DNA of 14,279 nucleotides from JARROD01 sp037384225. Lineage in GTDB: Bacteria > Pseudomonadota > Gammaproteobacteria > Pseudomonadales > Cellvibrionaceae. A model generated the notes under the pieces. It worked only from the letters and a program-made list of their open reading frames with translations. It did no database searches and was not told the DNA's origin. The position numbers and the translations under genes are program-made. Positions 1-6,920 of this stretch are shown in pieces. The stretch covers positions 1 to 14,279 of the forward strand of contig JARROD010000209.1 in assembly GCA_037384225.1 (NCBI GenBank). Direction: 5' to 3'. Position 1 is the stretch's first letter. Each line of letters opens with the position of its first letter.

Positions 1-219
1 GCCGAGGGTAGCACACGATCCTAAGGCAAGCGTTTGCAAAGCACTGCTTTGCGCGCAGCCGAACGCCCGCAATCTGCGATTACGGGCTGGACCGAAGGGG
101 GTTTACGGCGTACCTCTGGAGGAACGGCACCTGCTCTGAGCGGACCCAACGGCACCTTTGGTGGACGAAACGATGAACAAAGACCGTCATTACTATGCCG
201 GCGATTGACAGCAGCTTAA
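1..219. other. GC-rich, hairpin-rich segment at contig start, unassigned
   Basis: This stretch is clearly richer in G+C than the AT-rich DNA that follows from about 220, so something ends near here. It holds several short inverted repeats: GCAAAGC/GCTTTGC at 36-52 with a 3-base loop; GCCCG..AATC/GATT..CGGGC at 65-87; CCTC/GAGG near 115; CACC/GGTG near 157. The 9-mer AACGGCACC occurs twice. Two plus frames are open: frame 2 from the contig edge to a TGA at 137-139, and frame 1 from 25 to 219. Neither translation resembles a family I know. It could be the 3' end of a gene, a structured RNA, or a dispersed repeat cut by the contig edge; I cannot choose. Confidence 0.3.
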
Positions 220-545
220 CTTGCCACAACAATATTTTACATATCTTAAAACCCAGTCCAAAACCGAAGCTTTGGCAGTTTAATGATGGGTAGCGACAGT
301 TTAAACACTGTAGGCTTAGCAGAATAAATTTTTGAGACAAAAAACTTAAACATTTAAGATTTTTGTCCAGTCCACTGCGCAACGCAGTTCATAATTTTAT
401 TAATCCGCTTTAAAAACTCTATTTTTTCCCGCAGACCTGGATTAAATTTAAAAAGACCAAATCAATTCAATTAAAACATTCCTATTTGAAAATCGTTTTA
501 TTTAAATCGCTGATTCAAGTCTTAATTGAAGAGCACCGTTACCGA
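220..545. other. AT-rich intergenic region, no gene seen
   Basis: About 325 bases of low G+C with frequent stops in all frames. It must hold the promoter of the cytochrome gene, but I see no convincing -35/-10 pair. The best fragments are a TTGAAA near 487 and a TTGAAG near 528, neither with a good -10 at proper spacing. The ORF that can be drawn on the minus strand (80-382) has no family resemblance and crosses the composition break. Confidence 0.5.
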
Positions 546-657
546 TTGTTATTCAATTGGCTGAAATGTCCACTCCACCGGAATACTTCAGAGGCAATAT
601 GTTGTTATTCAATTGGCTGAAATGTCCACTCCACCGGAATACTGCAGAGGCAATATG
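546..657 (+). repeat. 56-bp perfect-register tandem duplication over a start site
   Basis: Copy 1 is 546-601 and copy 2 is 602-657. They differ at one base (T588 versus G644). Each copy ends in AGAGG, four bases, then ATG, so the ribosome binding site and start codon are duplicated. The 56-base period is not a multiple of three, so the upstream ATG (599) opens a different frame that ends at 700. The near-identity suggests a recent slippage event or an assembly artefact. Confidence 0.9.
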
Positions 658-3552
658 CGCGGGCCAATCTCGATTAAAACGCACACTCCGGCATCACTGA
701 ATTTCATTTTTGTCTGTGTCTTTTTGCTTTCAGTACTGATGGGCGGTTGCTCCCTCGACGACGATTCCGACAACGATGCGACTGCGCCAACAGCCGATAG
801 AACACCTTCCAACGATACGCCCGCGAGCCCTCCCCCCAGGAACGCTGACGACTCTTCTCCTGACGCTGACGGCTCTTCTGACGCTGACGGCTCTCCCCCG
901 GACTCTGAGGACTCAATCCAGTTGATATTCGACGATTTTGAAGCGGGCTGGGGCCACTTTTTGGACGGTGGTGAAGACACAGGTATCAGCACCGAACGGG
1001 CTTATTCCGGGGCGGCGTCGGTCAGAATTCAGGATAACTCCGGCAGTGATTCAACGATAACACTGCGCGACCCGCTCGATGTTTCCGACCTCAAACAACT
1101 GACGGTGGACTTCTGGTTTTATGCCCAATCCCTAACCGACGGCAGTGGATTTTTATTGCAGTATTTCAACGGTGATCAGTGGCAAACGCTAAATCACTTT
1201 AAAAAGGGAGAAAATTTCGGCAATGGCCGTTTTAATCACATTGCGGTTACTATAAACGCAACAGACTTCAACTTCCCAGACACTATGAGAATCCGCTTTA
1301 CCAGCGATACTCTCGACAACGACAAGGCTATTTACCTTGATAACATACAGATTACGACTGACCCGGCGACCAATGCTGACGACAGTGAGGACAGTGAGGA
1401 CAGTGAGGACACCGACGACAGTGACGACACCGACGGCACCGACGGCACCGACGACAGTGACGATACAAAGATAGACGAACCGGACCAGACACCCCCCGAT
1501 GACGAGTTCGATCACGGCGGACTCACCAGCGGTTGCCAGTCCTGCCACAACGGCACCAGGGCAATTGGCAAAAGTGCCAACCATATTCCCAGCGCCGATA
1601 CCTGCGAAGACTGCCACACCCCCGATAACGGCTGGATCGCCAATATCGACCAGGGCAATGACGAATTCGATCACAACGGTATTAACACAGGCTGCTCCAA
1701 CTGCCACAACGGCACAACCGCTATCGGCAAAAGCGCCGACCACCTGCCCAGCGGCAACACCTGTGAAAACTGTCACCATCCTGACAGTGGTTGGACACTG
1801 GCTGTCGAAGGTGAAATGGATCACACCGGTATCACTACCGATTGCGTTTTCTGTCACAACGGCGAAGTCGCGGAAGGGAAAAACAGCGCCCACATTTCCA
1901 GCAGTGACGACTGTGAAAACTGTCATTCCCCCGAAGCGGGCTGGACATCGGCCAGCGGCTTTGATCACTCGGGTATCGCCGACGGCTGTAGCAACTGTCA
2001 CAACGGCACCACAGCGATCGGCAAAAGCACCTTCCACATTCCCAGCGACAATCACTGTGAAACTTGCCATACCCCCGACAGAGGCTGGACAGTGGTCGTC
2101 AGCGGTGATTTCAATCACGCGGGAATCACAACCAGTTGTGTCTCCTGCCACAATGGCACAACGGCGAGCGGTAAAAATGCTAACCACATCCCCAGTGGCG
2201 ACATCTGCGAGAGCTGCCACACACCCGGCAGCAACTGGGAAGTGGCAGGCGGTTTCGATCACAGTGGCATCACAGGTAATTGTGCGTCCTGCCACAACGG
2301 CACCACCGCAAGCGGTAAAAACTCAACCCATATCGCCAGCGGCGATCAGTGCGAAACCTGCCATATCCCCAATAACGCCTGGCAAGTGAGCATAGACGGC
2401 GACTTCGATCACATCGGTATCGACACAGCGGGCTGCGCGACCTGCCACAATGGCAGCATTGCGGAAACAAAAAGCGCTGACCATATCCCCAGCGGCGACG
2501 CCTGTGGGGAGTGCCACACCGCCGGCGGTGTCTGGGCCGACGCAAAATTTGATCACACCGGCATCGCTTCCGGTTGCGTGAGTTGCCACAACGGCACTAC
2601 GGCCACCGGTAAAAACGCCGCCCATATCGATAGTGATGACAACTGCGAAATCTGCCACACTCCCGATAACGTCTGGCAAGTCAATATCGCCGGCAATTTC
2701 GATCATCCCGGCATTACCTCGAACTGCGTCACCTGCCACGACGGCGCCATTGCCGAAGCTAAACCGAACACCCACATTCCCAGCAGCAACGCCTGCGAAG
2801 ACTGCCACACACCCGGTGCCGAGTGGGAAAACGCAGACTTCAACCACGACGGCATCACTTCAGGTTGCCTCGACTGTCACAACGGCACCACCGCAGAAGG
2901 GAAATCGGATGCACACATTCCCAGCAGTGACAGTTGTGAAGATTGCCACACACCTGAAGTCGACTGGGAGAATGCGGTCTTCAATCACACAGGTATCACC
3001 TCGAGCTGTGTCGATTGCCACAACGGCACAATCACTGAAGGGAAATCAAACGCACACATTCCCAGCAACGACAGTTGTGAAAACTGCCATACACCTGACG
3101 CTGACTGGGAGAACGCCGTGTTCAGCCACACGGGTATCACCTCGAGCTGTGTCGATTGCCACAACGGCACCACCGCGGAAGGAAAATCCCGCACGCATAT
3201 AGCCAGCGGTGATAATTGTGAAAACTGCCACTCCCCAGACGCCGGCTGGGAGGCGGCGGTGTTCAATCACGACGGAATCACTTCCGGGTGCAGCAGTTGT
3301 CACGACGGCACAACCGCTACGGGTAAAGACAATTCACACATTGCCAGCCGCGATCGCTGTGAAGCCTGCCACTCTCCGCGCGCCGGCCGTTGGAACGCCA
3401 TCAATAGAAGGATCGACCATTCACAAGTGCAGAATCAATGCATCGCCTGCCACAACGGTGGCATAGCGCGGGGCGCTCCCAGAGGCGATCACCCGAGAAC
3501 CAATAATAGGGAGTGTGGCAGATGCCACAATACAAGAGAGTTTGATGATTGA
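655..3552 (+). CDS. Giant multiheme c-type cytochrome lipoprotein, 28 predicted hemes, with N-terminal jelly-roll-like domain
   Basis: A predicted 965-residue surface lipoprotein. I chose ATG 655 because AGAGG lies at 646-650 and because it gives a compact signal peptide ending in the lipobox-like LMGGC. TTG 613 and ATG 622 would make an over-long leader. After a Pro/Asp/Ser linker, residues 88-236 look like a beta-sandwich of the galactose-binding or MAM type (DDFEAGW start, IYLDNIQI end). An Asp-rich linker follows, then 14 repeats of 47-53 residues (285-958). Each repeat has the order F-D/N-H, CxxCHNG, HIPS, CxxCH, Trp. This gives 28 CxxCH heme-attachment motifs and 28 additional histidines placed as distal ligands, so bis-His hemes are expected. 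Similar two-CxxCH repeats occur in large cytochromes of metal-reducing bacteria. The inferred role is extracellular electron transfer or storage; partner and substrate are unknown. No haem-maturation gene is in the window. Confidence 0.9.
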   Translation: MRGPISIKTHTPASLNFIFVCVFLLSVLMGGCSLDDDSDNDATAPTADRTPSNDTPASPPPRNADDSSPDADGSSDADGSPPDSEDSIQLIFDDFEAGWGHFLDGGEDTGISTERAYSGAASVRIQDNSGSDSTITLRDPLDVSDLKQLTVDFWFYAQSLTDGSGFLLQYFNGDQWQTLNHFKKGENFGNGRFNHIAVTINATDFNFPDTMRIRFTSDTLDNDKAIYLDNIQITTDPATNADDSEDSEDSEDTDDSDDTDGTDGTDDSDDTKIDEPDQTPPDDEFDHGGLTSGCQSCHNGTRAIGKSANHIPSADTCEDCHTPDNGWIANIDQGNDEFDHNGINTGCSNCHNGTTAIGKSADHLPSGNTCENCHHPDSGWTLAVEGEMDHTGITTDCVFCHNGEVAEGKNSAHISSSDDCENCHSPEAGWTSASGFDHSGIADGCSNCHNGTTAIGKSTFHIPSDNHCETCHTPDRGWTVVVSGDFNHAGITTSCVSCHNGTTASGKNANHIPSGDICESCHTPGSNWEVAGGFDHSGITGNCASCHNGTTASGKNSTHIASGDQCETCHIPNNAWQVSIDGDFDHIGIDTAGCATCHNGSIAETKSADHIPSGDACGECHTAGGVWADAKFDHTGIASGCVSCHNGTTATGKNAAHIDSDDNCEICHTPDNVWQVNIAGNFDHPGITSNCVTCHDGAIAEAKPNTHIPSSNACEDCHTPGAEWENADFNHDGITSGCLDCHNGTTAEGKSDAHIPSSDSCEDCHTPEVDWENAVFNHTGITSSCVDCHNGTITEGKSNAHIPSNDSCENCHTPDADWENAVFSHTGITSSCVDCHNGTTAEGKSRTHIASGDNCENCHSPDAGWEAAVFNHDGITSGCSSCHDGTTATGKDNSHIASRDRCEACHSPRAGRWNAINRRIDHSQVQNQCIACHNGGIARGAPRGDHPRTNNRECGRCHNTREFDD
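841..897 (+). repeat. 18-bp Asp/Ser/Gly linker repeat in the cytochrome gene
   Basis: The unit GACGCTGACGGCTCTTCT appears three times with small changes (841-858, 862-879, 880-897), encoding a flexible Ala-Asp-Gly-Ser-Ser linker between the lipidated N-terminus and the jelly-roll domain. It is prone to slippage and would let linker length vary without a frameshift. Confidence 0.75.
1381..1461 (+). repeat. 9-bp tandem repeat encoding Asp-rich linker
   Basis: Nine consecutive 9-bp units of the type GACAGTGAG / GACACCGAC / GGCACCGAC. They encode an acidic Asp-Ser-Glu-Asp-Thr linker between the jelly-roll domain and the heme repeats. The three leading units are identical. The high charge would keep the linker extended and could bind calcium; that last point is speculation. 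Confidence 0.85.
1507..3528 (+). repeat. 14 tandem diheme (two-CxxCH) coding repeats
   Basis: Fourteen units, each beginning at the F-D/N-H motif and holding two CxxCH sites. Units carry either a long linker after the Trp (1, 2, 4, 6, 8) or a short one (3, 5, 7, 9 to 12). Units 11 and 12 share an exact 38-base stretch (2992-3029 and 3133-3170) at a 141-bp period, evidence of recent duplication. The last unit is degenerate around its second half (GDHP replaces HIPS, and no Trp follows) but keeps both CxxCH motifs. Confidence 0.9.
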
Positions 3553-3568
3553 TGAAAGGAGATTGATT

Positions 3569-3601
3569 AAAAAAGCTTTGGCACACAGCTGAAGCTTTTT
3601 T
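3569..3601 (+). terminator. Rho-independent terminator after the cytochrome gene
   Basis: Fourteen base pairs (two of them G-T) join 3569-3582 with 3588-3601 around the loop ACACA. The 5' arm begins with six A and the 3' arm ends with six T, so it could work in both directions. It lies 17 bases after the stop codon. Confidence 0.85.
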
Positions 3602-3732
3602 GATAAACAGACATAGACACGCCATTGGGCTCACTCCTCTAGACAATGGCACTTGCCTCGCTTCAAAGGCCAGGAAACTCGATGATCAACCATGGCCTTA
3701 TTTTTCCAACAAATCACATCCAAGTCGCATCG

Positions 3733-3761
3733 GTGACCTCTTTCAATACCTGCCCTATACT
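3733..3761 (+). promoter_or_regulatory. Sigma-70 type promoter for the MFS gene
   Basis: GTGACC (4 of 6 matches to TTGACA) is separated by exactly 17 bases from TATACT (5 of 6). A start near 3768 would give a leader of about 28 bases that still contains the GAGG at 3782-3785. It lies downstream of the cytochrome terminator, so it makes the following genes a separate transcription unit. Confidence 0.5.
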
Positions 3762-3795
3762 CAGCCCTGGATGACAGGATTGAGGCAAACGATTG

Positions 3796-5073
3796 ATGCG
3801 AATTCCAACTATTACCAGACAGGAACTGAGCTGGATTCTCTATGACGTGGGGAATTCGGCCTTTGTGCTGGTGATGATCACTACAGTGATGCCGCTGTAT
3901 TTCAAAGACGTGGCGGCCCACAACCTGCCCGAAGCCACCTCCACGGCCTACTGGGGCTACGCCAACTCCCTCGCCGCCTTGCTGCTGGCGCTTATGGCGC
4001 TGCCTCTGGGGGCACTGGGGGATATCCGCGACAACAAAAAGCGGGTGTTTCTGGCGCTGGTTCTGCTGGGTATTATTTTCACTCTGTTACTGGCAACGCC
4101 TCAGTCCGAGCAGTGGCTGACCTGCCTGTGCTATTTTGTTCTCGCCCGCGTCGGCTGGGCCGGCGCCAATATTCTTTATGACGCTTTTTTGGTCGACGTG
4201 GCTGCGGCCAAGCGCATGGATCAGATATCCGCCTACGGTTTCGGCTGGGGCTACATCGGCTCGGTGGTGCCGTTTCTGGCGGTGATAGCGCTGATATTGG
4301 GAGCCGGGGAGAGCGGTAACCAGGCCATACCGGCGCACGCGGCGCGCACCGGGTTTCTGGTGGTGGCGGTCTGGTGGAGCCTGTTCACTCTGCCGTTGTG
4401 GCGTAACGTCCAACAGCACCACGGTGTTGCGGCCTCCCGCCAACCGTTGCGCAACAGCCTGCGCCGATTGCGGGAAACACTGCGCGACATTCGCGGCCAG
4501 CGGCCGGTGTTTTTGTTTCTACTGGCGTATTTCTGTTACATCGACGGCGTCGATACCATCATAACCATGGCCACAGCCTATGGCCGGGAACTGCATTTCA
4601 ACACCAACTTGTTAATTGCCGTGGTGCTCTTTATCCAGGTAATCGCCTTTCCCTTCGCCTTATTGTACGGGCGGCTGTCGAAACAATTTCACACCCGCAA
4701 CATCCTGTTATGCGGTATTGGCATCTACGGATTTATCACTCTGGTGGCGTTTCTGATTCCCTCGGCGCCTGGTCACGATGTTAAAGTGGCGCTGTTCTGG
4801 TCGCTGGCATTTCTGGTGGGCTCGTCCATGGGCGGTATCCAGGCATTGAGCCGAAGCTATTTCGCCAAGCTGATTCCGGCGCACAAGAGCGGGGAGTTTT
4901 TCGGACTCTACAATGTGGTGGGCAAGTTTTCCGCCATCCTGGGGCCGTTTATGGTGGGGCTTATCGGCACCCTGACCGGGCACAGCCGCTGGGGCGTGTT
5001 GAGCATTCTGTTGCTGTTCGTCATCGGCGCCTGGTTATTGAGGCGGATGCCTGCAGGTGTTGAAAATCATTGA
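3796..5073 (+). CDS. MFS transporter, UMF1 / Atg22-like family
   Basis: A 425-residue inner-membrane protein made almost wholly of hydrophobic helices, about twelve by eye, the usual size for major facilitator carriers. The N-terminal YDVGNSAF (residues 16-23) is typical of the UMF1/Atg22-like group (compare YDWANSAF), and GDIRDNKKR (75-83) is a version of the helix 2-3 loop motif of the superfamily. The substrate cannot be read from sequence; relatives are often just called MFS transporters, and the yeast Atg22 exports amino acids from the vacuole. ATG 3796 is preferred to the TTG one codon upstream, with GAGG ten bases before it. The small lipoprotein gene follows 53 bases later and may be co-transcribed. 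Confidence 0.85.
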   Translation: MRIPTITRQELSWILYDVGNSAFVLVMITTVMPLYFKDVAAHNLPEATSTAYWGYANSLAALLLALMALPLGALGDIRDNKKRVFLALVLLGIIFTLLLATPQSEQWLTCLCYFVLARVGWAGANILYDAFLVDVAAAKRMDQISAYGFGWGYIGSVVPFLAVIALILGAGESGNQAIPAHAARTGFLVVAVWWSLFTLPLWRNVQQHHGVAASRQPLRNSLRRLRETLRDIRGQRPVFLFLLAYFCYIDGVDTIITMATAYGRELHFNTNLLIAVVLFIQVIAFPFALLYGRLSKQFHTRNILLCGIGIYGFITLVAFLIPSAPGHDVKVALFWSLAFLVGSSMGGIQALSRSYFAKLIPAHKSGEFFGLYNVVGKFSAILGPFMVGLIGTLTGHSRWGVLSILLLFVIGAWLLRRMPAGVENH

Positions 5074-5126
5074 CTACACGACCATACGCACCCCAGCTTC
5101 AGGCATCGATAAAAGGATTCAATCTT

Positions 5127-5423
5127 ATGCTACAGAAAAAATTCATTTACGGTTCACTGTATTTTATAGCCATTTTTCTCACCGCTTGCGCCAGTTTCCA
5201 ACCAGAGGTTGACACGCCGCCTACGGTTACCGATGGCGTCGCCTGCATCGGATCAGTCGACGTACCACCCGCGGGCGTTATCGAATCGAACAACAACGGA
5301 CTTTTACAAAAAGTCCTTGGCGCCGCCGGCGAAGGCAAGCTCTGCGAGGGAAAAGTTTTTGAAGCCAAACAAGCAGTTACCGTTTACCGGGCACTTTACG
5401 GGCCGGGCTCACTTCGGCGATAA
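5127..5423 (+). CDS. Small lipoprotein of unknown function
   Basis: A 98-residue protein with a clear lipoprotein signal: basic MLQKKF start, hydrophobic core, and the lipobox LTAC near residue 20, so it should be attached to the inner or outer membrane on the periplasmic side. ATG 5127 is chosen because AAAAGGA (5111-5117) lies nine bases upstream; the in-frame start at 5070 would bury the signal peptide. The mature part has two cysteines (in GVACIGS and KLCEG) that could pair. The protein stops abruptly after a VTVYR strand-like segment with a basic tail (SLRR), so it may be a shortened relative of a longer family. I do not recognise the family. Its stop codon overlaps a possible ATG in the frame of rdgC (TAATG). 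Confidence 0.7.
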   Translation: MLQKKFIYGSLYFIAIFLTACASFQPEVDTPPTVTDGVACIGSVDVPPAGVIESNNNGLLQKVLGAAGEGKLCEGKVFEAKQAVTVYRALYGPGSLRR

Positions 5424-5479
5424 TGCGCGGCTTTTTCACCGCAGTGCTTTTCGACTGCAACAAAAGACCGGGCGACTTC

Positions 5480-6403
5480 ATGTGGTTTAAGAATCTTCAG
5501 CTTTACCGTTTCACCTCCCCCTTGGAACTCGACGCGGAAAATCTCGAGCAACAACTTCGGGAGCAGGCTTTTGAACCCTGCGGCAAACGCGATCCCATGC
5601 GCTACGGCTGGGTCGCGCCTATGGGGCCCGACTACGATTCACTGGTTCACGCCGCCAATGGCTATCTTATGATTTGCGCCCGCAAGGAAGAAAAGGTACT
5701 TCCCTCAACAGTGATTCGCGACAAGGTCGCCGAAAAAGTGAAAGCCATCGAAGACGCCGAGGGGCGCAAGGTTTACCGCAAAGAGAAGGAAGCCTTTAAA
5801 GAGGAAATCATTCACGATTGTCTGCCCCGGGCCTTTACCCGCTCCACCCGCACCCACGCCTATATCGCGCCGGCCGAAGGCTGGATGCTGGTCGATGCTT
5901 CCAGCCCTAAAAAAGCCGAGGCGCTAACCGGTCATCTGCGCCAGACCATCGGTTCCCTGCCGATTGTTCCCCCCCAGGTCAAGGACTCACCGGCACTGAT
6001 TATGACCAGTTGGCTGCAGGGTGAAGGGTTGCCGGGGGATCTGGAACTCGGCGATGAATGCGAACTGCGTGAACCCGGTGATGAAGGCGGTATTGTGCGC
6101 TGCAAACGCCAGGACCTGACCAGCGAAGAAATCACCATGCACCTCAACGCCGGCAAGCAGAGTGTAAAACTGGCGCTGCACTGGGAGGACAATTTTCAAT
6201 GCATGCTGGCGGACGATCTCAGCATCAAGCGATTGAAGTTCTGCGAGCAATTGATCAGCGAATCACAGGATGCCTCCGACGGCGATTACGCCGCGCAATT
6301 CGATGCTGACTTTGCGCTAATGTCCCTGACACTGTCCCGGTTTCTACCGCGGCTGCTAAATTTTTTTGGCGGCCCCAAATCCAACCCCACCCTAATCCCT
6401 TAA
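5480..6403 (+). CDS. rdgC: Recombination-associated protein RdgC
   Basis: A 307-residue protein, close to the 303 of Escherichia coli RdgC. RdgC forms a ring-shaped dimer that binds double-stranded DNA without sequence preference and restrains RecA-driven recombination; it acts on the nucleoid. The start MWFKNLQLYRF matches the MLWFKNL opening of the family, which fixes ATG 5480 despite a weak ribosome binding site and an in-frame ATG at 5423. Further family features are the conserved RYGWVAPMG segment, the Lys/Glu-rich helix near residues 85-115, LPRAFTRS, and the C-terminal FDADFALM. It follows the small lipoprotein gene by 56 bases and may be read from the same transcript. Confidence 0.95.
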   Translation: MWFKNLQLYRFTSPLELDAENLEQQLREQAFEPCGKRDPMRYGWVAPMGPDYDSLVHAANGYLMICARKEEKVLPSTVIRDKVAEKVKAIEDAEGRKVYRKEKEAFKEEIIHDCLPRAFTRSTRTHAYIAPAEGWMLVDASSPKKAEALTGHLRQTIGSLPIVPPQVKDSPALIMTSWLQGEGLPGDLELGDECELREPGDEGGIVRCKRQDLTSEEITMHLNAGKQSVKLALHWEDNFQCMLADDLSIKRLKFCEQLISESQDASDGDYAAQFDADFALMSLTLSRFLPRLLNFFGGPKSNPTLIP

Positions 6404-6409
6404 CCCGTT

Positions 6410-6429
6410 GGCGGCGCCAAGCAGCCGCC
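6410..6429 (+). terminator. Weak GC hairpin after rdgC
   Basis: GGCGGC (6410-6415) can pair with GCCGCC (6424-6429) around an 8-base loop just after the rdgC stop. No T tract follows, so intrinsic termination is doubtful; it may only slow the polymerase or stabilise the transcript end. Confidence 0.25.
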
Positions 6430-6515
6430 TCACCCTGCATTGGGAAACCGTATTCAGATCGGATAGCATAGACCCTATCGTTGCGCTGTCACTGTCTTTG
6501 ACTAGGGAGTAGCAA

Positions 6516-6920
6516 ATGAATGGCGGTCGATACTATCAACTGTTCGCCGATGCCGTGCTCATTGTGCACGTTGGTGTTGTTTTGTTTGTGGTTGTCGGCC
6601 TTGTGCTTATTATTGTCGGCAATCTAAAAAAGTGGCCATGGGTCAACAACCTTTGGTTCAGGCTCGCACACCTGAGCGCAATTGCCTTTGTCGTCGCAGA
6701 GACCTGGCTCGGTATCACCTGCCCACTCACCACACTGGAAATGTGGCTGCGCGAGCACGCCAATGGGGCAACATACAACGGCAGTTTTATCGAGCACTGG
6801 TTGCAAAGGCTGCTGTATTACAATGCGCCTGCGTGGGTATTTACACTCGCCTATTCACTTTTTGGTTTGATTGTTCTGGTGACGTGGATTTGTTTTCCAC
6901 CAACGTTGAAACGCCAGTAA
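6516..6920 (+). CDS. DUF2784 family membrane protein
   Basis: A 134-residue protein with about four membrane helices. The ordered motifs HVGVVLFVV near the start, then GITCPLTTLEMWLRE, then YNGSFIEHWLQ, are those of the DUF2784 family, whose function is unknown. The length matches that family. ATG 6516 has a good ribosome binding site, AGGGAG at 6504-6509 with a 6-base spacer. No partner gene is evident: rdgC lies 112 bases upstream and a long intergenic region follows. A weak promoter (TTGGGA at 6440, TAGCAT at 6464, spacer 18) could serve it alone. Confidence 0.85.
   Translation: MNGGRYYQLFADAVLIVHVGVVLFVVVGLVLIIVGNLKKWPWVNNLWFRLAHLSAIAFVVAETWLGITCPLTTLEMWLREHANGATYNGSFIEHWLQRLLYYNAPAWVFTLAYSLFGLIVLVTWICFPPTLKRQ

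Noticed and set aside
613..654. TTG 613 or ATG 622 as the cytochrome start
   Set aside because: They add a charged leader before the signal peptide and lack a ribosome binding site; ATG 655 has AGAGG.
1189..2295. 368-codon ORF on the minus strand across the cytochrome gene
   Set aside because: It is antisense to the heme repeats and stays open only because the repeat unit has no stop in that frame; its translation is a low-complexity Val/Ala/Gly repeat with no signal, start site or family.
1499..2389. 296-codon ORF in another plus frame
   Set aside because: A frame shadow of the heme repeats, rich in Thr/Ala/Pro, with no ribosome binding site.
1507..3528. Regular repeats as a CRISPR array or zinc-finger protein
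   Set aside because: The period is 141 bp or more, the repeats are coding and diverged at third positions, and the CxxCH motifs come with paired distal histidines, which fits heme binding rather than spacers or zinc fingers.
4087..4443. Minus-strand ORF inside the MFS gene
   Set aside because: Antisense shadow of a well-supported transporter gene, with no family features.
5070..5126. ATG 5070 as the small lipoprotein start
   Set aside because: It would place 19 residues before the signal peptide; ATG 5127 has AAAAGGA at good spacing.
5423..5479. ATG 5423 as the rdgC start
   Set aside because: The family opening MWFKNL lies at 5480, and the upstream codons do not resemble RdgC.
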